Below, piece after piece: positions 44,806 through 56,082 of a DNA stretch of 64,000 bases; the first letter of the stretch is position 1, and each line of letters begins with the position of its first letter. The notes beneath the pieces were generated by a model, which saw nothing but the letters and a program-made list of their open reading frames with translations, had not been told where the DNA came from and ran no database searches. Both the position numbers and the translations under genes were made by a program. The stretch spans positions 1 through 64,000 of the forward strand of contig JAIQDT010009109.1 of assembly GCA_021521415.1 (NCBI GenBank), in the 5' to 3' direction. The DNA comes from Bidens hawaiensis (Eukaryota > Streptophyta > Magnoliopsida > Asterales > Asteraceae).

Positions 44806-44949
44806 CCCACAATGTGTTATTTTCTTAATTTAATTATATGTATGTTGTTAACTTAATGTTTATTTTGAATTTCTTTAACTTAATTTTAATTAATAATCTA
44901 TTATTAGTTATGAAAAAAAATAAAAGTAATTCGATTTACATATTTAAAT

Positions 44950-44998
<49 letters not shown>
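44950..44998. repeat. (CA)n(TA)n compound microsatellite
   Basis: About 8 CA units followed by about 16 TA units. Confidence 0.93.
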
Positions 44999-45000
<2 letters not shown>

Positions 45001-47765
45001 TAGGTAATGATGTAGATGGCGAGGTTGAGGTTTGTAAGGATTTGGTGTTATGAGAAACATGAAGGTATTAGACCGACGTTAGAAATTATTTGACGTAGTA
45101 TATATAACGAGGTGGATATGAGTTTCTCATATCCAATATTATTGTAGAAGTTCTTAGTGTTGCATTTGCTATACTTTTTCACAAATTCACCATGCATTTT
45201 ATATGGACTAGCTATGCTTGAATAGTATTTTGATAATAAATTTAAATATGGTAGAAACGGAAAATAATGATGGTTTTCGTTCTATCTTTTGTTGCTTATT
45301 CAGTCAATGATAATTTTTTTGCTATATCTTGTCACTTTTATAGCATAATCATGAGCACGATTGCCTCTGAAAAACAGAATGAATTATGAGAATCATAATT
45401 TGGTCTTTTACTTGAAACTTTGAATGATTGCAATTGGCAACAGGGTTCATTCATGCATTCTTTATTATTATTTTTAATTTGAGAACTATTTGAATGCAAT
45501 AGGTTATGTTATGTGTCACAAAGAAAATTCCTATTATGGGTTTAGGGTGGGAGGGATGCTTCATTATTGTAATACCCTGAAGAAGGTGTTTGGGATTGAG
45601 TGTCAAATTGACTTATTGGGTTTTTCTTAAAAAAGCTAATAAGTCAAAAAAATATTCGGAAAATTAATAATTCCTTTTTGTTTTGTTTTGTTTTGTTTTA
45701 CAAATGCCACAAAAACCTTGCTTTTCAAAATTGTTTTTGGTTTTGATAAAAAGTTGCGCTACACTCACCCTTTACGTCATTAGGCACTTCTGACAAAAAA
45801 AAAAAAATACTTTTAGAGTTAAATAAGCAAACCCAAACACCCCTGAAAATTTCTTATCAATTTTACAAACTTTGAAAGCCGAAGGGCCATTTGGTCATTA
45901 AACTAAAGTTGATCAGGGTCCAATATGCAATTTCGTAAAAGTTGATGATAGTGGACCATGATCCGAATGCCAATGGTTCGCTGGGAAAGTGCAAAGGAAA
46001 CGGATCGCTGGAGCAAAGGCCGACGGTCCGTCGCGCAGCTATAAAGACACCGAACCTTGAGTTGACACATGGTTGATGACTAATCATCTTGGAATGACAC
46101 GTGTTGATGACGTGGCATTGCAACAAAACAACGAAGGCGCTGCCAACGGTCTACCAACGACTAGATGTGTTCGAAGTTTGAAACGGAATGCCACGTGTCC
46201 AATGACACATCATTGTGGTGGCCCAGCAGACCGATAGAGTGTTCTAGCGGTCTTCTGAGATGGTGGAAACCATCTATAATTAGCGGCATAGGCAGGCCAT
46301 CCTGCTTATTCCGAAATCCTGGTGCATGTCTCAATTGGTGTTCTCGACACCCTTCAATGCATCTTGATCCCTATTCGCGAACTGAAGTCTTGTCAAGACT
46401 TCGTTAGACGAACCTCGAGCTATAAGTGAAGTAGAGATTCTGCACGACCAAATGTAACTCATTATACTAGTTTTTAAGGTATAACTATGTTGTAGTGAAT
46501 TTGTTAAACTAGTTGGAGCCTAGTCTAGGGTATATTCAAACCTTAATCATCAATCAGTTTTTGTACAAAGGTTTGACAAAAAGTCATGTTTATTCATCAT
46601 GAAGAACCTTTTATAATTTGAACTTTAAAAATAGATAAATGTTTTATCAATGGTTTGAAACTATAAAACAAGAGTTAACAAAGTCTGCAGGTAGATCATA
46701 GAAAGATCTAGATATTTATGTAAACCTATTATTATGCATCAAGCATAAGAAAAGCGAAGGTTATTGGACCAAGCTTAACAACCGAAACAAAAAAGGTGAA
46801 TACGCTAAACCTTTAAACATTTTATCAAACAAGTTTTTTCTATTTTAAGAAATATATTTGTTAAAGTGTTGACAAACGTTTACATGGGAATGTTAAATCT
46901 ATAAAATGTTATAACACAAGATAGAAAATATAAACTCAAACTAATTAAACATGTGTTAAAATTCAAGTATATTTGACTAAATGGCAGATGGCGCATGTCA
47001 TAAGTCATTCTCAGTATGTTCCATGTAGGTATGAGGGCTCAATGAATAGTTACTTATGTGCGTATATTAGTAGAATACGCATCGAGGGTTGCAACAAGAG
47101 TATCTTACTGAATTTTCAGAAAACTATATATGTGTTTTAACAAATTTCTGAATTACTTTTGAGCCCGTTAACGTTTCACCGGCATATAGCTGACGTATTT
47201 TAAAAAAAATGTTTTCAGGTGATCAAGCTTAGAAGGTAAAGCAAAGATAGAAGTCATGTAATTAAATGGATGATAGTTAGTTGCTTTACTCTGATGGCTC
47301 AATTTTTGTTCGAATTAAATCCTTGTAATTTTGTACTAAATTAAACAAATATTTTGGAAAACTATCGGTTGTATAAATTCTGACGTTTATATAATGAATA
47401 TTTTAGTTTAAATAGTTCCTCTATAACGTAATAATGATAGACATACAAAACCGATATCATCTGTTGGTTACACTTCCATTCCCTAAGGTGTTGTTTGTTT
47501 TTGAAGACAAAATATGTCTGCAATCTGATTTCATCTGATTTAATGTCTGCAACTGAAGATGTGGTCTGAAGGTCTACAATCTGAAAATATAATACTGTTT
47601 GTTTTATAAACTGGAAATCATCTGCATAAGCTGAAAATTAGTTACCTATCATATATATTACAGTAGATAAAGTCATTTAACGTTTGTAGACTGCTAAAAT
47701 AATTGGTAGTGGTGTACGAACTATGGAAGTAGGTGGTGGTAGAAGATTGTGGTAGGAGGTGAACG

Positions 47766-47985
47766 ATGGGTGGTGGTGATGGACGGTTGTGGTGGTGGAT
47801 GGTGATGGTGGCCGACAATGGGTGGTGGTGGTGGTGATGAACGGTGGTGGTGGGTGGTGGACTATGGTGGTGGTGGATGGTTGTGGCAGGTGGTGGTGGT
47901 GGAGGCGGGGTGGTGGTTGTGGATGGAGGTGGCGGTGGACGGTGGGTGGTAGCGACGAACGGTGGGTGATGACCGTCGTTTGAGT
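47766..47985 (+). repeat. GGTGGT-rich minisatellite, left
   Basis: Irregular GGTGGTGGT/GATGGTGG units on the plus strand. Its antisense reads as a His/Pro/Thr-rich frame, which is an artefact of the repeat. Confidence 0.9.
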
Positions 47986-49215
47986 CAATCAAAAACCTAG
48001 TTAAACTATATAGATAGGATAAGTAAGGTATCGTATCCACCAGGAGTATGTGGTCAATGTATTCGTGTAACAGATTTCTAATTATGAAGTGACTAGTTTT
48101 TAGTGCTGATCACACAAGCAATTAAGTTGAATTTAGAGAATTAAGCAAACAAACAAGTAAACGGGTTTCAATCAATTAACAAAGCAAATCACACCCGGGA
48201 CTTCAAGTAGGTAACTTACAAGAATCTCATGCAACCTAACAGATTAATCATTAACGGTTAAATACAGACTGATCAACTAGACAAAAACTTAGGCAACAAT
48301 AATTGCTTTACACACGACACTGGTTATCAAACGGTCACTGCCAGTGTGACTCAGTTAAGGGCAATTATATGCTTTGTCGTATTCAACCTAATCAAACAAC
48401 CCTTTGATCAATTATTATAGCAACTGGTAACTAATCGTTCAGATCAACGTAAACCTAAACCGATTGAACACACAGAAATACTAAACATCAATAATCATAG
48501 ATTAACCATAAACAGTTATACATAAATGTTCTTAGTCACATGAGGAAACTGAAACTGTTACAAACTTACATCCCAGGTATGATTCGGAGAAGACTAGCCG
48601 AGCATCGTCATCGATAGATCTTCAATTATGATGAGGAAGGCCATTAGGATTGACCAAGAGATGATTGAAAGCCCTGGAATTCACCCAAAATCGCCTAATA
48701 GCTGCTGCTGGTCGTCAATACTGATTAGGGTTCGGAAAATAGAAGATATAGGTCAAAATCCGTGTTTTCATGTTTTTTAAGACCATCGCGTATCACAATG
48801 GCCATAGATCCTACCCGTCACGTACTGCAACCTAAGAAAACCTCATATCTGGATTCCTCTCGTCGAGAAACCCAAAATTCTTATATTATGGCTCCCGTAA
48901 CTCATTTTCTAGCTCAGGATATGCTCGTTTTACTTAAAGGTCGCATTTTGTCAACCCATCTTGTTCAGTTTTAGCATTGGCTTATGATTTCTCATCCATA
49001 CTCTTCCCGAATCCTTGTAACACTTCCCAAGACATCAAATCATGCTTCGGTCTTCCCGAGATATCATTCCATGCTCGTACAGGTCTCGCATTTAGCATCT
49101 TTAACGATCAATTACCTGAAATACAAAAGCACGTATGAAGTACCAAAGTTCTAACAATATACTTAATAAACTACATAATTAATACACTAATATATATACA
49201 AAATACCCGACCATC

Positions 49216-49485
49216 AGTGGGCGGTGGTGGTGGATGGTGGTGGTAGTGGACGGTAGTTGTGGCCGACGGGGGTGGTGGTGGTGATGGGTGGTTAACGGTG
49301 GTAAGTGGTTGAAGGTGGTGGTGGCGGACGGTGGTGGTGGGTGGTGGCGGCGGCAGACGGTGGTGGTGGGTGGTGGCGGCGGCAGACGGTGGGTGGTGGT
49401 GGTGGTGGTGGACGGTGGTGGTGGCGGCGGAAGGTGGTGGTGGGTGGTGGTGGTGTCGGACGGTGAGTGGTGGTGGTGTTGGACA
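49216..49485 (+). repeat. GGTGGT-rich minisatellite, right
   Basis: Similar units, including two copies of a GGCGGCAGACGGTGG-type segment near 49348 and 49378. G-rich strand is plus, as in the left array. Confidence 0.9.
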
Positions 49486-49704
49486 TTTGGTGTTGGTACT
49501 TGGTTGATGTTAAGAAGTGTGAAGATGTGTGAAGATGATGAAAAAAACTTATTTTTTAAGACAATAAAAGCAGTTTTCAGATCTTTTAAAAAAAAAAAAA
49601 CAAACAGTCTTCAAGAGCTTATGTCTGCGCGCCCGCAGACATAGGCTCCTTGCAGACCTTATAAACAAAAACAAACACAACCTAAGTCGGGGTGTGACAA
49701 CTAT

Positions 49705-50617
49705 ACTACCCTAAATTCCATCAATCTTGCATTGTCATTTCATATATATCATCAACTACCTAAAAACGTTTAGTCACTATCTGCACTGCTCTTAAGTACC
49801 ACAAAAGCATTTTTCTTTCTTTCTTTTCTAAAAGTAATTATAAAGATGTTGGATGATTGAGTACGTAAAAAAATAGGCTCCACTTGCAAATCCTCTCTCC
49901 TCTTCATTAATCGGTGACTACAACCCTCATCCCACTACCCTAGCTATCCGTTATGGTTTAATTAGAAATAGTTAGTTAAAGCGCCACGTCACTGTCACGT
50001 AGACAATGTAACTTTTATTAACCCGCTCTTTAACTAGCGTGTTATGGGTTAACTAAATTTAACTAGATATAAAAAAATGCCAAAAAGATGTGATAAGTTG
50101 TTAGTGGGGTGGACCCATTTTTTATGTGTGTTTCACGCCATTAAGGGGAAGGCGCTTTCCATCTTTGGCACCACTGTTAACTAGCACGGTGAGATGTGCT
50201 AGTGTGTTAAAGACTGAGCTAGGCACCTATAATGCCCTTTGCGTGAGACCATAACAAATATAACAAATGGTTTAACAACCTTGGCTGATTGTGGTACCTG
50301 CATGATGCACCTGCATGATGTCTCTCTTACCCTTAAAACGTACTCCGTATTATATTTAGACAGTGGTCTTAAGAAAATAATCAGAATTACATGAAAAAGG
50401 GAAAAAAAAAACATTCATCTTTTGTTACCATCTACTCACAAAATAATATTACACACTTTGATCATATTTTTATAACATCGTATCTGTAGAAAATACCTTT
50501 GGATTTTAATATGATCGACGCTTATTTCATTTAAGATTTCGAGGCGTTATTCGTGTACCTAGTGTGCGTTAAACGATTATTGTACGCTAACTTACCCCTA
50601 CTTATAATATATACCAA
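49705..50617. other. No gene recognised
   Basis: Intergenic sequence far upstream of the Dof gene. No supported feature. Confidence 0.6.
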
Positions 50618-51090
50618 ATGTTTGTTATTATATTTATCACATATTTAATTATAAGAAGACTAGATTTTAATGATGGCGGCGAAATGGAATGCTTGCAAGA
50701 ACCGTCTATGATTTATAAAAGGAAATCCAAGGAAGAGATTGAAAGGGAGGTCTTGAAAACGATTGAAGTCGGGGAAATTTTAGGTTGTCGGGTTATAGGG
50801 AAAGAAGATAGAATCCGCGCGATGATTATTGAGGAACACAAGTATACATGTAAAGAGGGTGTGTGATGTGAAGGCCTACTCATTTATATGACTGAAAAAT
50901 AGTAGCACGAGGACAAGCGTTATTTGGAAATCGTGATGCAGATTTAATTTCAAACATTTTCCTTTATAAATGTAGGTTTGTTGTTAGTACTTTTCTTGGT
51001 TCGTTCGGTGTACTTTAGGCTTTTTGCTACTTGCATGAGGTCCTATATGTTTTTTTTTTTTTTGTAATATTTGGCCTTTCAGGAAAAAAT
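50618..51090 (+). pseudogene. Possible LINE remnant
   Basis: An 82-codon frame (50618-50866) contains EIEREVLKTIEVGEILGCRV and IGKEDRIRAMIIEE, which resembles the region just before the endonuclease or reverse transcriptase in some plant LINEs. It is followed by a T-rich tail with a long T run (about 51051-51063) and TGTAATATTTGGCC, as seen at LINE 3' ends. The evidence is weak and an unrelated origin is possible. Confidence 0.3.
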
Positions 51091-51255
51091 ATTGGGCACC
51101 GAAGCCTAATTACGCACAACTAGATAGTCCAACATGAAACTAAAAAAACTTCTTGATTCGAAAATAGGACACAATCAATTTAATAGATACTTAACACCAA
51201 ATGTACTTTGATCTACACCGTTAATTTACAGATATATACGTTATATTTCAAAACA

Positions 51256-51264
51256 TATATAAAA
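51256..51264 (+). promoter_or_regulatory. Putative TATA box of the Dof gene
   Basis: TATATAAAA about 285 bp before the start codon. A transcript starting near 51290 would have a 5' leader of about 260 bases with a strong CT-rich tract (51425-51520), common in plant leaders. Confidence 0.4.
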
Positions 51265-51549
51265 GTTAAAAATGCCAAAAGAATTGTTTTTTCCCTTTAA
51301 TTAGGAAAGTACAATCAATAAACCATCCCTCGCATTCTTTTGATGTCACTCTATTAAAGCTTCAACACTCGCATTCTTGATCTCCCTATTCTTTCGCCAA
51401 AAGCCATTCAAACAACAAAGGCAACTCTTGTTTCCTCTTTTCTTTTTCTTTTCTCTCTCACAACAAATCCAACTTTCTTCTTGTTTTTTTCCCACCTCTT
51501 GTTTCTTTCTTTAACTTCACCTTCAAATTTTTAATCAAGAACCTTAAAC

Positions 51550-52470
51550 ATGATCCAAGAGCTTTTTGGTGGAGGTGCTGCTGGACTTCTTAATCGTGAC
51601 CAAAATCCTCCCATTCCAGGATCACCCTCTTCTTCCACCACAGCCGCCACGGACTCCGCTACCGTCCCCAACCCGACCGCACCCGACATCCAGAAATTAA
51701 GATGTCCGCGGTGTGATTCCTCCAACACAAAGTTTTGCTACTACAACAACTACAACCTCACTCAGCCGCGCCATTTTTGCAAGACTTGTAGACGTTACTG
51801 GACCAAAGGTGGAGCTCTACGTAACGTCCCGATCGGAGGCGGATGCCGAAAGAACAAAGGAACCACCATTGCGGCCGTGGTAGGAAAACCGATCTCCGCC
51901 GCGGGTAAACTGAAAGCAGTGGTGTCATCTGAGCTTGGAAAGGCTGGTTTCATTAATGGTTTTGAACATGAGTTCAGTCCCAACCCAATATTATGGTCTG
52001 GTCCACCACAAACATCTCATCTTCTTTCATTACTCAGAGCCACCCAAAACCCTAACCCTAATTTCACATCAAATCCAGTAACCCATGTGAAAGATCAAGG
52101 CTTTATTAATGCTGGATCAAACATGGGGAGCCTAGGGTTTGAACCAATAGGTCAAGCTCAAACATCATCATTAGGACTATGCACTTCTTTGTGGAGAAAC
52201 AATCAAAATGATCAGCAAGGGATGATCATGACCACTGGTCATGAAGTTCAAAACACTCAAAGGCTGAGATCATCATATCCGGCAAACTACTACCACCATG
52301 ATCAAACTACACCGTTGATCTTGGGCGGCAATGTGGCCAACACTTCGTCTTCGACGTCGAATTCAACCATCTTGGATTCTGCTCCAGTTCTTGCAGGTGG
52401 TGAGATAGGGTTCTGGAACCAAACCATTCCGTGGTCGGATCTAGCTGCGGCAAATGGTGCATACCCTTAA
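51550..52470 (+). CDS. Dof-type zinc-finger transcription factor (306 aa)
   Basis: A plant-specific DNA-binding regulator in the nucleus. Dof proteins recognise AAAG cores. The Dof domain spans about residues 48-105: C52, C55, C77 and C80 form the CX2CX21CX2C zinc finger, with [17 protein letters not shown] and [18 protein letters not shown] all conserved, followed by basic CRKNK. The N-terminus ([15 protein letters not shown]) and the end ([19 protein letters not shown]) are probably subgroup signatures. The middle is Ser/Asn/Thr-rich and disordered, as usual for these proteins. A single exon with a complete start and stop. Only intact host gene in the window, with transposons on both sides. 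I cannot say which Dof subgroup or target pathway it serves. Confidence 0.96.
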   Translation: MIQELFGGGAAGLLNRDQNPPIPGSPSSSTTAATDSATVPNPTAPDIQKLRCPRCDSSNTKFCYYNNYNLTQPRHFCKTCRRYWTKGGALRNVPIGGGCRKNKGTTIAAVVGKPISAAGKLKAVVSSELGKAGFINGFEHEFSPNPILWSGPPQTSHLLSLLRATQNPNPNFTSNPVTHVKDQGFINAGSNMGSLGFEPIGQAQTSSLGLCTSLWRNNQNDQQGMIMTTGHEVQNTQRLRSSYPANYYHHDQTTPLILGGNVANTSSSTSNSTILDSAPVLAGGEIGFWNQTIPWSDLAAANGAYP

Positions 52471-54722
52471 GAATGTTTCATATATTTTTGTTTCGGTTAT
52501 TCATAGTTAAGGGGTTAATTAATTAGCTAGGGTTTGTGGTAAACTTCAATTTGTGGTGATTTGGGGTGTGGTATATGAATATGGTTTGTTAATTGTTATT
52601 TAATATCATGTATGTGCGCTAAATTAAGGAGTGTTTTGAGTTACACGCACACTTATGGGCTCACTTTGTACTCTTAACTCCATCTGTGCATCAATGTTTT
52701 TTGGCTCTTCATGGTTAGCAACATTATAACACTCTTCAAGTAATCTTGTTATAACAAGAAAAATTGCTTCGCAGACTGACTATAATTCCTAAGTATAACC
52801 TCGGAAGTTTTTTTCAAGATTAGAGGTAGGGGCCTGTATGGATTGATTTATGGTTCATAGCTATTTAGTATTTACAACCGAAATTTCGGTTTTGAACAAC
52901 CCATTGGTTTTGGTTTGGTTAACGGCCAGTTCGGAGCGAGGCATAAGTGAAATCAAACAGTTGTTTTAAGTTTAAAGTACCATTACTTAAAATTTGTTTT
53001 TGGTATTTTGGTTCTAATAAAGGGTGATGTAATTCCAAAATAAGTTTTACATAATATTAATATAATATTAAGAATGAGTTTTAGCTAAACCGATATTGAA
53101 GGGAAAGTGGATATTTGGGTTGAAGGTCATAAAGTCATCTGATCAAGTTCGAATCTCATCTCAACCTAGTTTTACCAATGTGACCTTCGAGCGATGGGCT
53201 TTCCACGAAACATGAGATGATGTGCTTGGACTATATATCAGCGCTATCTGTGATTGCGGACGAATAACGTTGTCTTGTCATTGGGTTACCCAAAGAATTG
53301 GTCAAAAGTATGTAGATCGGACATTTATTGAGAAAAACAAAATCTTGCATTGAAGAATATACATGATCGACCTGGTTTCTTCATGCATTTAACAAAAATT
53401 AAATATATTATGCTTTGGTGAGGAAATTATAATAAAATAGTTACAGGAATCAAAGGAGTGGGCAAAACACATAGATAAGAGAGCATATCTTCTTGGTTAA
53501 CTCAAACATATTTAGAGTAGATTTGCCTTTTCTGCTTAGTGGATGGATGATGGGCGAAAAGAGAAGATTCTTGTATTCACTATTGTTAGTATGATTTGCA
53601 TGATATAATATTAGTATATTACTTTAATCCACAAATATCTCTATAATGAAAGTTTGTTAATGATCGATGATAATTTATCTAATTAAATAAAATATTTAGT
53701 TAGATGCAGAAAATTTGACCCTACTCAATTCTTTTGCGAGTACGTACTTTTGACGATGTAGTTTTGCTATTTCAGGTGCAATAAGCTATATGTTAAAACA
53801 TCGGATTTTAATTGTTGAGTCTTATCATCGTTTGATGGTACTAGTGCATGCCCTTGTCTCCACAAAAAATAGACGAACATTTAGTCGTCGTATATAATAA
53901 GAATATTATCAAATTCTGTTTTACTTTCCATAAAAGCTACTTATTAAAAATATTCCTCGTACATTACTGTTACGTATATTTAACGTTAGTTTGTTTTATT
54001 TTATTCTTGATAGGGATGAACATTTGGCATCGAGTACCAGTATCTGTATTCATACTGTACCGGTAGTCGGTACCACACTAAAATAGTATCTTACTGATAA
54101 ATTCGGTATCGACATCATTTATACACTTTTGATGTGAATTAATGAGAACTAGCACAAAAGTACCCACACAACTAGTTTGATTTACCTTAAACATGTCGAT
54201 GGATATTATTGATAGCTAGTACTATTCATCTGGCCTGACTAGCCCAATTGATGTGGTAGCACCACAAAGCATGCAATTGCATATATCCTATCAAACCCAA
54301 ACCATGAATGTATGTTGTTTTAGGCATATATAGTACGTTACGAGGCATCTAGTGATAACAAATGTAGTCAAGGTTTTGTTCGGACCTCATATTAGTTACA
54401 TCACATGTGCTTAAACTAAATGTTGTGCATATCACATATCTAACCTATAAAACTCACTAACTTTACGTCTTTACTTGACCATTTTCTAAAACTGTTTTTC
54501 AATTATTATTTGATAGTGGCGTGGTTTGAATAAGTCGAGTATTGATTAATAGCTGAAGCCAAAAACCTTGTTTTGATCAAGATTGGCATTTAGATCGAGC
54601 ATTACCTTGAAGACCCTTAGTCGTCTAACCTCAAGTTTACTTTGACATACATATACTTTACATCAATGTACCATTAATTGGTAAAGCGATTGTAAAGGTG
54701 TACGTTCAATACTTCGTAACTC
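52471..54722. other. Dof 3' flank and spacer, no gene recognised
   Basis: The first ~230 bases are probably the Dof 3' UTR. About 53100-53300 has a B-box-like AAGTTCGAATCTC and ends near GGGTTACCC, which may be an old SINE, but no clear A box or tail is seen. The rest is AT-rich with nothing supported. Confidence 0.45.
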
Positions 54723-54725
54723 TTA

Positions 54726-55149
54726 GGTTGTGTTTGTTTTTGATTAAAACATCTGCAGGAGGGGTGATGTCTGCAGGCGCGCAGACATCACCCATGAAGA
54801 CTGTTTGTTTTTTTTTTAAGATAAGATCTGAAATCAGCTTCTTTTATCTTAAAAAAGAAGCTAAAAATTATTGCTTCACACATCTTCACCCTACCTGCTC
54901 TCCTGCTGCCTCCTCTCCAACCATCCAAAAACAACAATAAGCATCCCATAAACTCCGGCCAGATATGATTCACCTCCGTCATCGCCTCCGGCAACTTCAT
55001 CGTCGCAAAAATCCTCATCACCCCACCGGAAAAACAAACAGTCTTATTTTTTCAGCTTACAGAGCTTCAGACCACATCTTCAGCTGCAGACATAAAAACA
55101 GATGAAATCAGCTTACAGACAGTTTATGTCTGCAAAAACAAACAGAACC
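54726..55149. mobile_element. Harbinger-type MITE (424 bp)
   Basis: Ends GGTTGTGTTTGTTTTTG and GGTTCTGTTTGTTTTTG (reverse complement), flanked by TTA on both sides (54723-54725 and 55150-55152). Contains a short inner palindrome, ATGTCTGCAGGCGCGCAGACAT. Same family as 47487-49682. Confidence 0.88.
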
Positions 55150-55152
55150 TTA

Positions 55153-55481
55153 ATTAACTTTTTGCTTCTTATTTTTATATCAATAATTAGAATTACGCCC
55201 ACCCCTTTGTGTGGGTGTGGTAGTTACACAAACTCAAATTAGGTTATAAGAAATCATTTTGGTTTGTTAATGCATGTATATGTTTACTTGGACACTTCAA
55301 GGCCTTAATAGGCCTTGTTAGGTCTTAGCAGGGCCGGCCCATTATTATAACAAACCAAAGCTAAGGCTTTGTTTTTTCAAAAATTTTGGGCCTCAATTTC
55401 TTAGGCTATGTGTAGTTCGTCATTTGACGCTCAGTCAGCAAATGATAGATTTTTGTTTTCAGAGTGTAATGGTGTTATAGC

Positions 55482-55540
<59 letters not shown>

Positions 55541-56047
55541 CACTAACAATTATAATATAATAAAACCAAAGTGAAGCAAGACAATAAGCAGTCCTCCCCC
55601 CCCCCCCACCCCCCACCCCCACAAATCGCCTGGGGGGCGGTGTTCCACAAAGTTGTCGCCCCATATCGCCCTTCAAATTCGCCCGGTACATACACCCTTA
55701 TAAACGTTACATACACCCTTTCAATCACTCCTGGTCTACCGTAGTGTTAAGATGTATTGTTTGTTTCGTGGACAGCCAATGATCGAATCTCGGTTCCAGT
55801 TAACAATTCTAGATTTTTGAATCCTAATATATAGGGAAGGAACAAGCATTATTTCAGTGGTTATTTTTATAAGTTTAGAATATTGAAATTCAATATTATA
55901 TTCTTCAAAGTTAGGATGATATATGAAAAATATATTTGTGAATTAAATGCTCATGTTTAAATTGTCCATGTGTTGTCTGCTAGATTTACTTTTAGGTTGC
56001 ATTTTTAAGAAAAAAAAATTAAATATGTTCAATTGTTTTATATATAA
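55153..56047. other. No gene recognised
   Basis: At 55329 a CAGGGCCGGCCC start followed by a GGGCCTCAA block looks like the left end of a hAT element, but no right end is found. A C-rich stretch lies at 55596-55620. Confidence 0.45.
55485..55538. repeat. (AT)n microsatellite
   Basis: About 27 uninterrupted AT units. Confidence 0.95.
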
Positions 56048-56082
56048 CTAGTAGGGTGACCCGCCGCGATGCGGCGGGGTTT
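56048..56082 (-). mobile_element. Helitron 3' terminus; body extends rightwards
   Basis: On the minus strand: hairpin CCCGCCGCATCGCGGCGGG, spacer TCACCCTA, CTAG, then T. This is a very clear Helitron end. The body would lie at higher coordinates, at most to about 58700, but I cannot place its 5' end. Confidence 0.75.

Larger units (their letters stand above)
43725..45567. other. No gene recognised; simple repeats and a GC hairpin
   Basis: A strong GC inverted repeat, CCCCCCGTGCGTCGCGGGGGG, lies at about 43896-43916. 44300-44640 has two related stretches with AATCCAGAGGAGGAG. No gene structure. Confidence 0.5.
47487..49682. mobile_element. PIF/Harbinger-type non-autonomous element carrying G-rich arrays (2196 bp)
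   Basis: Ends GGTGTTGTTTGTTTTTG and GGTTGTGTTTGTTTTTG (reverse complement), flanked by TAA (47484-47486 and 49683-49685). The outer ~150 bp match the small element at 54726-55149 in inverted orientation, so they are one family. The interior has two GGTGGT arrays around about 1.2 kb of unrelated sequence (about 47990-49210), which contains a GGTATCGTATCCACCAGGAG block and no gene I recognise. Confidence 0.8.
45568..49699 (+). mobile_element. Candidate solo LTR hosting a Harbinger-type element
   Basis: Possible start TGTAATACCC at 45568 and end CGGGGTGTGACA at 49699, with flanks ATTAT and ACTAT (one mismatch). After subtracting the element at 47487-49682 its length is about 1.93 kb, close to other LTRs here. 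No TATA box or partner LTR confirms it. Treat as tentative. Confidence 0.35.

Noticed and set aside
47642..48040. 132-codon His/Pro/Thr-rich frame on the minus strand, similar to 49292-49486
   Set aside because: It is the antisense reading of the GGTGGT minisatellite and has low complexity only.
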